DNA of 64,000 nucleotides, from contig JAXLWZ010000017.1 of NCBI GenBank assembly GCA_046328225.1, positions 1 to 64,000 on the forward strand, read 5' to 3'. This stretch comes from Amarobacillus sp046328225 (lineage in GTDB: Bacteria; Chloroflexota; Dehalococcoidia; Tepidiformales; Tepidiformaceae). This document shows positions 53,357 to 61,844 of the stretch, in pieces. The number at the start of each line of letters is the position of its first letter. The first letter of the stretch is position 1. The notes under the pieces were generated by a model that saw nothing but the letters and a program-made list of their open reading frames with translations, did not search any database and was not told where the DNA came from. The position numbers were made by a program, and so were the translations under genes.

Positions 53357-53902
53357 ATGTCGCGCATCGGCCGCCAGCCAATCGCCGTCCCCGCCAACGT
53401 CGAAGTCACCCTCGGCGATGGGAACGCCATCTCCGTCAAGGGCCCTCGCGGCGCCCTCGCCCGCCAGTTCCCGCCCGTGCTCACCATCGAGCGCGACGGC
53501 GCGAACCTCGTCGTCACCCGCCCCAGCGATGACGGGCCCGTGCGCGCCCTGCACGGCCTCTCTCGCACCCTGCTCAACAACATGGTCACCGGCGTCACCA
53601 CCGGTTTCACCAAGACCCTCGAAGTCCAGGGCGTCGGCTACCGCGCCCAGATGCAGGGTTCGAACCTGCAGCTCGCCCTCGGCTTCTCCCACCCCGTGAT
53701 CGTCAACCCGCCCGCCGGCATCACCTTCGCCGTCGAAGGCCCGCGCGTGCTCATCAGCGGGAACGACAAAGAGCAGGTCGGCCAGGTCGCCGCCAACATC
53801 CGCAAGCTGCGTCCCCCCGAGCCGTATAAAGGCAAGGGCATTCGCTACCAGGGCGAACGCGTTCGCCGCAAGGCCGGCAAGGCCGGGAAGGTAGGCAAGT
53901 AA
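53357..53902 (+). CDS. rplF: 50S ribosomal protein L6
   Basis: 181 aa, two-domain protein near the factor-binding site. Motifs S-R-I-G-R-Q-P-I, V-K-G-P-R-G and P-E-P-Y-K-G-K-G-I-R-Y. Ends by sharing one base with rplR. Confidence 0.96.
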   Translation: MSRIGRQPIAVPANVEVTLGDGNAISVKGPRGALARQFPPVLTIERDGANLVVTRPSDDGPVRALHGLSRTLLNNMVTGVTTGFTKTLEVQGVGYRAQMQGSNLQLALGFSHPVIVNPPAGITFAVEGPRVLISGNDKEQVGQVAANIRKLRPPEPYKGKGIRYQGERVRRKAGKAGKVGK

Positions 53903-54267
53903 TGGCGAAAGCAACTTCCACCCTCGCCCGCCACCGCCGCCACACGCGCGTGCGCAAGACCGTCTCCGGCACGACCCAGCGGCCGCGCCTGAACGTCTTC
54001 CGCAGCTCCGCGCATATCTATGCCCAGGTCATCGATGACACCGCCGGCCGCACCCTCGCCGCCGCCAGTGACCTCGATACCGAGATCGCCGCCGCCACCA
54101 AAGGCAAGACGAAGACCGAACGCGCCCAGGCCGTCGGCAAGGCCGTCGCCGAACGCGCCAAAGCCAACGGCATCGAGCTCGTGGTCTTCGACCGCGGCGG
54201 CTACCAGTACCATGGCCGCGTGCAGGCTCTCGCCGATGCCGCCCGCGAAGCCGGATTGGGGTTCTAA
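53902..54267 (+). CDS. rplR: 50S ribosomal protein L18
   Basis: 121 aa, 5S rRNA binder. Motifs P-R-L-N-V-F-R-S, H-I-Y-A-Q-V-I-D-D and V-V-F-D-R-G-G-Y-x-Y-H-G-R-V. Directly abuts rpsE. Confidence 0.95.
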   Translation: MAKATSTLARHRRHTRVRKTVSGTTQRPRLNVFRSSAHIYAQVIDDTAGRTLAAASDLDTEIAAATKGKTKTERAQAVGKAVAERAKANGIELVVFDRGGYQYHGRVQALADAAREAGLGF

Positions 54268-54795
54268 ATGGCTGGAGAACGCGAACGCGATCGCGATCGT
54301 CGCGACCAGGGCGACGGCGGACCCGAGGAGCTGACCGAGAAGGTCATCTACATCAACCGCGTCGCCAAAGTCGTCAAGGGCGGCCGCCGCTTTAGCTTCA
54401 GTGCCCTCATCGTCGTCGGCGATGGGCACGGCAGCGTCGGCATCGGCCTCGGCAAGGCCAACGAAGTGCCCGAGGCCATCCGCAAGGGTGCCACCCTCGC
54501 GCGCCGCGGCATGGTCCGCATTCCCATGAATGGCGGCACCATCGCCCACCCCCTCATCGCCGAATACAGCGCCGCCCGCGTCATGCTCAAGCCCGCCAGC
54601 CACGGTACCGGCGTCATCGCCGGCGGCGCCGTCCGCGCGATCATGGAATCCGCCGGCGTCACCGACGTCCTTGCCAAGTCCCTCGGCAGCCGCAACCCCA
54701 TCAACGTCGCCCGCGCCACCATCCAGGGGCTCGGCGACCTGCGCGACCCCCGCGGCGCCCGCGAACGCCGCCTCGCCGTCGCCAGGGGGAGCTGA
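54268..54795 (+). CDS. rpsE: 30S ribosomal protein S5
   Basis: 175 aa, fidelity and helicase-like protein at the mRNA entry. Motifs I-N-R-V-A-K-V-V-K-G-G-R-R-F-S-F, G-D-G-H-G-S-V-G-I-G-L-G-K-A-N-E-V and A-V-R-A-I-M-E. Charged N-terminal extension. Confidence 0.96.
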   Translation: MAGERERDRDRRDQGDGGPEELTEKVIYINRVAKVVKGGRRFSFSALIVVGDGHGSVGIGLGKANEVPEAIRKGATLARRGMVRIPMNGGTIAHPLIAEYSAARVMLKPASHGTGVIAGGAVRAIMESAGVTDVLAKSLGSRNPINVARATIQGLGDLRDPRGARERRLAVARGS

Positions 54796-54796
54796 C

Positions 54797-54982
54797 GTGG
54801 CCACGCTGCGCATCACCTACACCAAGAGCGCCATCGGCTACCGGAAGGACCAGAAGGACACCATCCGCGCCCTTGGCTTCCGCCGTCTGAACCAGACCGT
54901 CGAGCACGAAGACAGCCCGGCCGTGCGCGGCATGATCCATGCCGTCACCCACCTCGTCACCGTGCAGGAGGACCAGGCATGA
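54797..54982 (+). CDS. rpmD: 50S ribosomal protein L30
   Basis: 61 aa. Motifs L-R-I-T-Y-T-K-S-A-I-G and L-G-F-R-R-L-N-Q-T-V. GTG start 1 nt after rpsE; overlaps rplO by 4 nt. Confidence 0.93.
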   Translation: MATLRITYTKSAIGYRKDQKDTIRALGFRRLNQTVEHEDSPAVRGMIHAVTHLVTVQEDQA

Positions 54983-55458
54983 GCATCGGCGCCGATGAAC
55001 TGCGCCCCAACGAAGGCGCCACCCACGCCAAGAAGCGCGTCGGCCGCGGCAATGGCTCCGGCCATGGCACCTACGCCACCCGCGGCCTCAAGGGCCAGAA
55101 AGCCCGCAGCGGCAAGAAAGCCCCCTACGACGCCTTCGAAGGCGGCCAGTTCCCCACGTCCCGCAAGTACCACACCCTCCGCGGCTTCAACAACAAGTGG
55201 AAGGTCGAGTACCAGCCCGTGAACCTCGCCGCCCTCGACCGCTTCGAGGCCGGCGCCACCATCACCCCCGAAGACCTCCGCGCCGCCGGCATCCTCAAGC
55301 ATGAGCGCCAGCCCGTGAAGATCCTCGGCAAAGGCGAGCTCGGCAAGAAGCTCACCATCTCCGCGCACGCCTTCAGCGCCAGCGCCAAAGACGCCATCGA
55401 AAAGGCCGGCGGCACCGCAACCGTCCTCGAATACGAAAAGAGCCGGCGTCTCCGATGA
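54979..55458 (+). CDS. rplO: 50S ribosomal protein L15
   Basis: 159 aa. Motifs K-R-V-G-R-G-N-G-S-G, G-Q-K-A-R-S-G, F-E-G-G-Q-F-P and the late A-F-S-A-S-A. Overlaps both neighbours by 4 nt. Confidence 0.95.
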   Translation: MSIGADELRPNEGATHAKKRVGRGNGSGHGTYATRGLKGQKARSGKKAPYDAFEGGQFPTSRKYHTLRGFNNKWKVEYQPVNLAALDRFEAGATITPEDLRAAGILKHERQPVKILGKGELGKKLTISAHAFSASAKDAIEKAGGTATVLEYEKSRRLR

Positions 55459-56789
55459 GCGTCCAGGCCGCCCAGCGCCCGCGCCTGTTGCAGGCCATGG
55501 TCGACGCCTTCCGCCAGGAAGACGTTCGGCGGAAGCTCGTCTTCACGCTGGCGATGCTCGTCGTCTTCCGCTTCGTCGCGCACGTCCCGATCCCCAACGT
55601 CGATCGCACCGCGCTCGAAAACGCCTTTAACAACAACTCCCTGCTCGACTTCCTGAGCATCTTCTCCGGCGGCGCCCTCCAGAACCTGTCCGTGGCCGCG
55701 CTCGGTGTGTACCCCTACATCACCGCCTCGATCATCGTGCAGATTCTCACCCCGCTCGTGCCCTCCTGGCGCTCCCTCAGCGAAGAAGGCGAACAGGGCC
55801 GGCGCCGCCTCCAGGTCTATACCCACTGGCTCGCCGTGCCCATGTGCGCCGTCCAGGGCTATGGCCAGATCCTCTTCATCAATCAGCAGAGCGGCGGCAA
55901 CGTCGTCCAGGACTTCGGCTTCCCCGATCACACCCTGAGCACCTTCGCCACCCTGCTCACCCTCTGCGCCGGCACCATGTTCCTGGTCTGGCTGGGCGAA
56001 CTCATCACCGAAAACGGCATCGGCAACGGCGTTTCCGTCCTCATCTTCGGCGGCATCGTCGCGCGCCTGCCCAGCCTCATCCCGAACATCTCCACCGAGT
56101 CCATCCTCGGCACCCTGGCCATCGTCGCGTTCGCCTTCGCCCTCATCTTCCTGGTCGTCTACTTCCAGGAAGCGACACGCCGCGTGCCCGTGCAATACGC
56201 CCGGTCCGCGTTCAGAGGCGGCAGAATGTACCGGCAACAGGGGCAGAGCCACATCCCCCTTCGCGTCAACATGGCCGGCATGATCCCGCTCATCTTCGCC
56301 TTTTCGATCATGATCCTGCCCGCCACCTTCGCCTCGTACTTCACGAACTCCGGCGGCTGGGTTGAATCCATCGCCCGGTTCTTCGTGAAGAACTTCCAGG
56401 GTGGACGCGGCGGCAGCGGTACCGGCCCCTACTGGCTCCTGCTGTTCGTGCTCGTTGTTGCCTTCACCTTCTTCTACACGATGGTGCAATACCAGCAGCA
56501 GCAGATCGCGAAGAACCTCCAGAAGCAGGGCGCGTTTATCCCCGGTATTCGTCCCGGGCCGCCGACCGAAGCCTACCTGCTTCGCGTCGTCACCCGCATC
56601 ACCTGGGCCGGCGCGCTCTTCCTCGGGTTTGTCGCCATCCTGCCGTTCTTCATCGGCCTCGCGACGAATGTCCAGGCGCTCACCATTTCGAGCACCGGCT
56701 TCCTCATCGTCGTCGCCGTCGTCCTCGATACCATGAAGCAACTGGAAGCACAGCTTCTCATGCGCAATTACGAAGGGTTCATTCGCTAA
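55455..56789 (+). CDS. secY: preprotein translocase SecY
   Basis: 444 aa, ten membrane helices, the protein-conducting channel. Motifs in order: H-V-P-I-P-N-V-D, S-I-F-S-G-G-A-L, G-V-Y-P-Y-I-T-A-S-I-I-V-Q, E-N-G-I-G-N-G, and the cytoplasmic loops I-P-L-R-V-N-M-A-G-M-I-P and F-I-P-G-I-R-P-G. Translationally coupled to rplO. Confidence 0.96.
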   Translation: MSVQAAQRPRLLQAMVDAFRQEDVRRKLVFTLAMLVVFRFVAHVPIPNVDRTALENAFNNNSLLDFLSIFSGGALQNLSVAALGVYPYITASIIVQILTPLVPSWRSLSEEGEQGRRRLQVYTHWLAVPMCAVQGYGQILFINQQSGGNVVQDFGFPDHTLSTFATLLTLCAGTMFLVWLGELITENGIGNGVSVLIFGGIVARLPSLIPNISTESILGTLAIVAFAFALIFLVVYFQEATRRVPVQYARSAFRGGRMYRQQGQSHIPLRVNMAGMIPLIFAFSIMILPATFASYFTNSGGWVESIARFFVKNFQGGRGGSGTGPYWLLLFVLVVAFTFFYTMVQYQQQQIAKNLQKQGAFIPGIRPGPPTEAYLLRVVTRITWAGALFLGFVAILPFFIGLATNVQALTISSTGFLIVVAVVLDTMKQLEAQLLMRNYEGFIR

Positions 56790-56790
56790 C

Positions 56791-57429
56791 GTGTTCATCG
56801 TGCTGCTAGGGCCACCCGGTGCCGGAAAGGGCACGCAGGCGCAGCGCATCGCCACCGCGACGCAGCTCCTGCACATCTCCACCGGCGATATGTTCCGCGA
56901 AAACGTCAAGAACGAGACCGAACTCGGCAAGCTCGCCAAGACCTTCATGGACCGCGGCGACCTCGTGCCCGACGAAGTCACGATCAAGATGCTCCTCGAG
57001 CGCATCTCCCGCCCCGATGCCGCGAAGGGCGCCATGTTCGATGGCTTCCCCCGCAACGTCGTCCAGGCGAAGGCCCTCGATGAGGCCCTTGCCGCGCGCG
57101 GCGCGAAGATCGACCGCGCCCTCCTCATCAACGTGCCCGATTCCGAGCTCGTCGCCCGCCTCGGCGGCCGCTGGATCTGCCGCGGGTGCGGCAAGCTCTA
57201 CCACGAGCGCAATGACCCGCCGAAGGCCGCCGGCATCTGCGACGCCTGCGCCGGCGAGCTCTACCAGCGCGATGACGACCGCCCCGAGGTCGTCGCCTCC
57301 CGCCTCGAAAAGCAGAAGCCCCCGGCCGACCTCATCGAGCACTACCGCAGCGCCGGCTCGCTCCGCGAGATCGACGGCCTGCGTTCCCTCGATGCCGTCA
57401 CCGAGAGCCTCCTGGGGGCCATCGGCTAG
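56791..57429 (+). CDS. adk: adenylate kinase, zinc-type lid
   Basis: 212 aa, interconverts ATP+AMP and 2 ADP. P-loop G-P-P-G-A-G-K-G-T, D-G-F-P-R-N motif. The lid domain carries C-R-G-C and C-D-A-C pairs, so it binds structural zinc. GTG start 1 nt after secY. Confidence 0.96.
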   Translation: MFIVLLGPPGAGKGTQAQRIATATQLLHISTGDMFRENVKNETELGKLAKTFMDRGDLVPDEVTIKMLLERISRPDAAKGAMFDGFPRNVVQAKALDEALAARGAKIDRALLINVPDSELVARLGGRWICRGCGKLYHERNDPPKAAGICDACAGELYQRDDDRPEVVASRLEKQKPPADLIEHYRSAGSLREIDGLRSLDAVTESLLGAIG

Positions 57430-58200
57430 ATGATCGAACTCAAGACCGAAGACGAGCTGCGCGTGATGCGCGAAGCTGGCCAGATCGTCGGCCAGACTCT
57501 CGCCCAGATCCGCGAAATGGTGCGCCCGGGGCTCAACCTCCTGGCCATCGAACAGTTCGTCCGCGATGAGTTCAAGCGCCACGGGGCGAAGGAAACCTTC
57601 TACCAGTACACCCCGGATAAGCGGCGCCAGCCGCCCTATCCCTCCAACATCTGCATCAGCATCAACGAGCAGCTCGTGCACGGCATCCCCACCGACCGGG
57701 AACTCCAGGAAGGCGACGTCGTCAGCCTCGATCTCGGCGCCACCTACAAAGGCTTCGTCGGCGATGCCGCCATCACCGTCGGCGTCGGCACCGTCACCGC
57801 CGAGGCCTCGCGCCTGATGGAGACCACCGAGGAAGCCCTCTGGGAAGGCATCCGCGCCGCCCGCGCCGGCAACCGCCTGAACGACATCCGCGGCGCCATC
57901 GAGGACCGCATCCGCAAGAGCGGCTACTCCATCGTGCGCGGCTATGGCGGCCACGGCGTCGGCCGCCGCATGCACGAAGAGCCCCACGTCGAAAACGTCC
58001 GCGGACGCTTCGCCGGCCCCCAGCTGCGGCCCGGCATGGTGCTCGCGCTCGAACCGATGGTCAACGTCGGCGGCCCCGATACCGAGGAGTGCGCGGACCG
58101 CTGGACTGTAAGAACGAAAGACGGTAGCTTGTGCTGTCATTTCGAGCATACAATCGCTATTCGCGAGGGGCGTGAGGCGGAAATCCTGACGCTCCCCTAG
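57430..58200 (+). CDS. map: methionine aminopeptidase type I
   Basis: 256 aa; removes N-terminal Met from new proteins. Metal ligands lie in the usual order: D-L-G-A (S-L-D-L-G), D-A-A, G-H-G-V-G, E (L-E-P-M) and the late E (F-E-H-T-I-A-I-R-E-G). The 3' end (about 58100-58170) uses AGA, GTA, TTG and ACA codons that are rare elsewhere in the window and holds a TACAAT box (58149-58154). Confidence 0.95.
   Translation: MIELKTEDELRVMREAGQIVGQTLAQIREMVRPGLNLLAIEQFVRDEFKRHGAKETFYQYTPDKRRQPPYPSNICISINEQLVHGIPTDRELQEGDVVSLDLGATYKGFVGDAAITVGVGTVTAEASRLMETTEEALWEGIRAARAGNRLNDIRGAIEDRIRKSGYSIVRGYGGHGVGRRMHEEPHVENVRGRFAGPQLRPGMVLALEPMVNVGGPDTEECADRWTVRTKDGSLCCHFEHTIAIREGREAEILTLP
58149..58154 (+). promoter_or_regulatory. 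candidate -10 inside the 3' end of map
   Basis: TACAAT lies in an AT-rich island within map. TTGTGC (58129-58134) is too close (14 nt) for a normal -35, so only the -10 is supported. It would serve rpmJ-rpsM-rpsK-rpsD-rpoA. Confidence 0.4.
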
Positions 58201-58256
58201 GCGGTTGCGCCAACTCACGGGACAATCACAGGCAACGATCCCAGGAAAGCAGGTGT

Positions 58257-58403
58257 ATGGCGAAGAACGACGCAGGCATGGCAACCCCGGTGGCGAACAC
58301 CCGCGCCGCCGCATCCCCGTGCCCCGCGTCCCGCTCGCTTCCCACGGCCCCGGGCGCGAGCCCATCAACCCCCGGTTTCATTCGCCGGCTTCGCCAGAAT
58401 TGA
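58257..58403 (+). CDS. possible 48-aa protein at the infA position
   Basis: A short frame begins M-A-K-N-D with AAAGCAGG upstream, then runs Ala/Pro/Ser-rich to a TGA at 58401. It has only the M-A-K-x-D start in common with initiation factor 1; no OB-fold motif is visible in any frame. It may be a decayed leftover or just non-coding leader of rpmJ. The surrounding 213-bp gap holds nothing else I can identify. Confidence 0.25.
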   Translation: MAKNDAGMATPVANTRAAASPCPASRSLPTAPGASPSTPGFIRRLRQN

Positions 58404-58413
58404 GGACAGGCAC

Positions 58414-58527
58414 ATGAAGGTTCAGGCATCCGTCAAACCGCGCTGCGATAAGTGCAAGGTGATTCGCCGGCACCGCCGCGTCATGGTCATTTGCGAAAAT
58501 CCCAAGCATAAGCAGCGGCAGGGTTAA
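58414..58527 (+). CDS. rpmJ: 50S ribosomal protein L36, zinc form
   Basis: 37 aa: M-K-V-Q-A-S-V-K then C-D-K-C and C-x4-H zinc ligands. Too short for many gene finders. GAGGACAGG upstream of the ATG; 3 nt before rpsM. Confidence 0.95.
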   Translation: MKVQASVKPRCDKCKVIRRHRRVMVICENPKHKQRQG

Positions 58528-58530
58528 TCC

Positions 58531-58911
58531 ATGGCACGCATCTCCGGCGTCGACCTTCCCAACGACAAGCGCCTCGAAATCGCGCTCACGTACATCTTCG
58601 GCATCGGCCTCACCCGGTCCCAGGCGATCATCGCCGCCACCGGCCTGAACCCCGATAAGAAGGCGCGCGAGCTCACCGATGAAGAAGCGCTCCGCATCCG
58701 CGACTTCATCGATAAGAACTACGTCGTCGAAGGCGACCTCCGCCGCGAGGTGCGCCAGAACATCGGCCGCCTCATCGAAATCAACTGCTACCGCGGCCAG
58801 CGCCACCGCCGGAACCTCCCCGTTCACGGCCAGCGCACCCGCACCAACGCACGCCAGAAGCGCGGCGCCCGCAAGACCGTGGCCGGCAAGAAGCGCGCAG
58901 GAAAGAAGTAA
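58531..58911 (+). CDS. rpsM: 30S ribosomal protein S13
   Basis: 126 aa, head protein contacting P-site tRNA. Motifs R-I-S-G-V-D-L-P, Y-I-F-G-I-G-L-T-R-S and Y-R-G-Q-R-H-R-R-N-L-P-V-x-G-Q-R-T-R-T-N-A-R basic tail. Confidence 0.96.
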   Translation: MARISGVDLPNDKRLEIALTYIFGIGLTRSQAIIAATGLNPDKKARELTDEEALRIRDFIDKNYVVEGDLRREVRQNIGRLIEINCYRGQRHRRNLPVHGQRTRTNARQKRGARKTVAGKKRAGKK

Positions 58912-58926
58912 GAGGCAAGCAAAGCA

Positions 58927-59349
58927 ATGGCCGACCAGAAGCGACAGGGTCAGAAGGGCGGAGCCCGCGGCGAACGCCGCCTCAAGCGGCGCGAACGAAA
59001 GTCCGTGCCGCGCGGGAAGGCGTTCATCAAGAGCACCTTCAACAACACGCTCGTCACCCTCACCGACCCCAACGGGAACGTCATCTCCTGGGCCAGCTCC
59101 GGCGGTTCCGGGTTCAAGGGCTCGCGCAAGGGCACGCCCTTCGCCGCCCAGCTCGCCGGCGAAAATGCCGCCCGCCGCGCCATGGAGCACGGCATGCAGA
59201 CCGTCGAGGTCTACGTGCGCGGCGCCGGCAGCGGCCGTGAAGCCGCCATCCGCTCGCTCCAGGCGACGGGCCTCACCGTCACCGCCATTCGCGATGTCAC
59301 CCCCATCCCCCACAACGGTTGCCGCCCGCCCAAGCGGCGCCGCGTCTAG
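58927..59349 (+). CDS. rpsK: 30S ribosomal protein S11
   Basis: 140 aa. Motifs A-F-I-K-S-T-F-N-N-T, G-F-K-G-S-R-K-G-T-P-F-A-A-Q and D-V-T-P-I-P-H-N-G-C-R-P-P-K-R-R-R-V. Basic N-terminal extension. Confidence 0.96.
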   Translation: MADQKRQGQKGGARGERRLKRRERKSVPRGKAFIKSTFNNTLVTLTDPNGNVISWASSGGSGFKGSRKGTPFAAQLAGENAARRAMEHGMQTVEVYVRGAGSGREAAIRSLQATGLTVTAIRDVTPIPHNGCRPPKRRRV

Positions 59350-59358
59350 GAGCGCCGC

Positions 59359-59988
59359 ATGGCTCGTTACACTGGCCCCGTTTGCCGCCTCTGCCGCCGG
59401 CACGGCGAAAAGCTCTTCCTCAAGGGCGATCGCTGCTTCACGCCCAAGTGCAGCTTCGATCGGCGCCCCAACCCGCCCGGCCCGCGCCCCGCTCGCCGCC
59501 GCAAAGTCAGCGACCGCGGCCTCCAGCTGCGCGAAAAGCAGCGCGCCCGCGTCGCCTATGGCGTCCTCGAAAAGCAGTTCGTCCGCTACTACAAGGAAGC
59601 CATCCGCCGCCCCGGCGTCTCCGGCGAAAACCTCGTCCGCCTGCTCGAAACGCGGCTCGATAACATCGTCTACCGCCTCGGCTTCGCCGATTCGCGCTCC
59701 CAGGCCCGCCAGCTCGTCCGCCACGGCATCATCGCCGTCAACGGCCGCAAGCTCGATGTGCCCAGCGCCCACCTCAAGGAAGGCGACGTCGTCGGCTTCA
59801 CCCCCCGCGGCATCCGCAGCGAGTACTACAAGATCGTCCAGGACGGCATCAAGTCCAAGAACCCGCCCTCCTGGCTCACCCTCGATGCCGCCGGCATGAC
59901 CGGCCGCGTCGCTGGCGTCCCCACCGTCGCTCAGGGCGAAACGCACCTGTTCAACGAAAACGTCATCATCGAGTACTACTCGCGCTAA
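59359..59988 (+). CDS. rpsD: 30S ribosomal protein S4, zinc form
   Basis: 209 aa, primary 16S binder and alpha-operon repressor in E. coli. The N-terminal C-R-L-C plus C-F-x3-C zinc site is kept; S4 RNA-binding domain L-D-N-I-V-Y-R-L-G-F and V-R-H-G-I-I-A-V-N-G. 43 nt precede rpoA. Confidence 0.96.
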   Translation: MARYTGPVCRLCRRHGEKLFLKGDRCFTPKCSFDRRPNPPGPRPARRRKVSDRGLQLREKQRARVAYGVLEKQFVRYYKEAIRRPGVSGENLVRLLETRLDNIVYRLGFADSRSQARQLVRHGIIAVNGRKLDVPSAHLKEGDVVGFTPRGIRSEYYKIVQDGIKSKNPPSWLTLDAAGMTGRVAGVPTVAQGETHLFNENVIIEYYSR

Positions 59989-60031
59989 CCGCTCGGGTGG
60001 GCGCCATGCGACTGTTGAGGCAAGCGCAAGC

Positions 60032-61219
60032 ATGATGGATTCCATGGAGTTGATCGGGCAGACGCCGGATGAGGTCGTCCCCCAGCTCACGGTCGAAGAC
60101 GAACGCGACGACTACGCGCGTCTCGTCGCCGAACCGCTTGAGTCGGGCTACGGCATCACCCTCGGCAATGCCCTCCGGCGCGTGCTTCTGAGCTCGCTCG
60201 AAGGCGCCGCCATCCAGTCGGTCCGCATCGACCAGGTCCAGCACGAGTTCTCCGTCATCACCGGCATGCAGGAGGACACCACCGAGTTCCTCCTCAACGT
60301 CAAGGAGATCCGCCTCCGCGCCCTCAGCAATCGCGGCGGCACCCTCTCCCTCGATGTCGAAGGACCCGCCGAAATCACCGCCGGAGACCTCCAGGTCCCC
60401 GCCGATTTCGAAGTCGTCAATCCCGGCCTGCACCTGGCCACCCTCGATAACGCCTCCGCGCGCCTCAACGTGGAGTTGCACGCCGGCCTCGGCAAGGGCT
60501 ATCGCCCCGCCGGCGTCGTCGAAGGCTCGCCCATCGGCAATATCCCCGTCGATGCCATCTACTCGCCCGTGCGCAAAGTCAATTACCACGTCGAGAAGAC
60601 CCGCGTCGGCCAGTCCACCGACTACGACCGGCTCGTCCTCGAAGTCTGGACCGATGGCACCATCGGCCCCGTCGACGCCGTCGGCCAGAGCGCGGACATC
60701 CTCATGGACCAGTTCTCGCTCTTCAGCCAGATGGGCCGCCCCGACATCCCCGTCATGGGCATGATCAGCACCACCGGCGCCGGCGCCATCATGGCCCCCG
60801 ACCGCTACAACACCCCCATCGAAGACCTCCAGCTCTCCGTCCGCGCCTACAACTGCCTCAAGCGCAGCGGCCTCATGACGGTCGGCCAGGTCCTCGAAAA
60901 GAGCGAGGATGAGCTCCTCGGCCTGCGCAACTTCGGCCGTAAGTCCTACGACGAACTGCGCGACCGCCTCATCGAGCTCAGCTACATCGACCCCGACGCC
61001 GAGGGCCTCCGGCCCATCCCGGATGCCGGCCGTGCCGGTGGCGCAGCCGCCGCCGCGCGCGGCGTCGCTCCACGGCGGCCCGGCTCCGTGCGCACCAGCT
61101 CCGTCATCCTCGATGAAGAGGACGAAGAACAGAGCCTCGGCGCGCTCGGCAAGGCACTCAAGGAAGCACTGAAAGAGGTTGGCGACGACGATCTGCTCGG
61201 CGCCGATGACGAGGACTAA
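60032..61219 (+). CDS. rpoA: RNA polymerase alpha subunit
   Basis: 395 aa. The N-terminal dimer domain has G-Y-G-I-T-L-G-N-A-L-R-R-V-L-L-S-S; the C-terminal domain binds UP elements and activators (L-x-L-S-V-R-A-Y-N-C-L-K-R, N-F-G-R-K-S). About 75 extra residues follow, ending in a Glu/Asp-rich tail (D-E-E-D-E-E, A-D-D-E-D). The start may be the first or the second of two adjacent ATGs. Normal place in the alpha operon. Confidence 0.96.
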   Translation: MMDSMELIGQTPDEVVPQLTVEDERDDYARLVAEPLESGYGITLGNALRRVLLSSLEGAAIQSVRIDQVQHEFSVITGMQEDTTEFLLNVKEIRLRALSNRGGTLSLDVEGPAEITAGDLQVPADFEVVNPGLHLATLDNASARLNVELHAGLGKGYRPAGVVEGSPIGNIPVDAIYSPVRKVNYHVEKTRVGQSTDYDRLVLEVWTDGTIGPVDAVGQSADILMDQFSLFSQMGRPDIPVMGMISTTGAGAIMAPDRYNTPIEDLQLSVRAYNCLKRSGLMTVGQVLEKSEDELLGLRNFGRKSYDELRDRLIELSYIDPDAEGLRPIPDAGRAGGAAAAARGVAPRRPGSVRTSSVILDEEDEEQSLGALGKALKEALKEVGDDDLLGADDED

Positions 61220-61224
61220 CCGCC

Positions 61225-61839
61225 ATGCGACACCGAGTCAGTGGCCGCCATCTCGGCCGCGATACCGCACACCGTACCTCCCTCTACCGGAACCTGGTCA
61301 CCGACCTGCTCCGCTATGAGCGCATCACCACCACCGAGGCCAAGGCCAAGGAAATTCGCCCCATGGCCGAGCGCATCATCACGCTCGCCCGCCGCGGCGA
61401 TATCCATGCCCGCCGCCAGGCCATGCGCGTCGTCTTCGACACCGCCGTCGTCAAGAAGACGTTCGACGAAATCGGCCCGCGCATGAAGGACCGCCCCGGC
61501 GGCTACCTCCGCATCACCGGCCTCGAGCCGCGCCGCGGCGATGGCGCCCGCATGGCCACGATCGAGCTCGTCGATCTCGCCGGCGCGCCCTCTACCCCGC
61601 GCCCGCAGCGCGTGACTGCCGCCCCGACGGCTCGCACCGCCGCCCCGGTGGTCGCGCCCGCAGCCGCGGCCACGCCCGCCGCCGCCGCCGATGAGGCCGC
61701 GCCCGCGGACGAAGCCCCGGTTTCGGCCGAAGCCGTCGTCGAATCGGCCGAGCTGCATGCCGCCGAGACCGCCGATGCCGCCGCCGAGGCCAGCGAAGGC
61801 GACAGCGCCGAGGAGGAATCGGGCGCCGGCGGCGCCTGA
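61225..61839 (+). CDS. rplQ: 50S ribosomal protein L17 with long acidic tail
   Basis: 204 aa. Residues 1-116 are the L17 core (R-H-R-V-S-G-R-x-L-G-R, L-V-T-D-L-L, R-I-T-T-T-E-A-K-A-K-E, G-G-Y-L-R-I). Residues 117-204 are Ala/Pro/Glu-rich and look disordered. 5 nt after rpoA. Confidence 0.95.
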   Translation: MRHRVSGRHLGRDTAHRTSLYRNLVTDLLRYERITTTEAKAKEIRPMAERIITLARRGDIHARRQAMRVVFDTAVVKKTFDEIGPRMKDRPGGYLRITGLEPRRGDGARMATIELVDLAGAPSTPRPQRVTAAPTARTAAPVVAPAAAATPAAAADEAAPADEAPVSAEAVVESAELHAAETADAAAEASEGDSAEEESGAGGA

Positions 61840-61844
61840 ACCCC

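Noticed and set aside
58205..58417. 70-aa frame between map and rpmJ as infA
   Set aside because: Arg/Pro-rich, no initiation factor 1 motif; overlaps the other frame that starts M-A-K-N-D.
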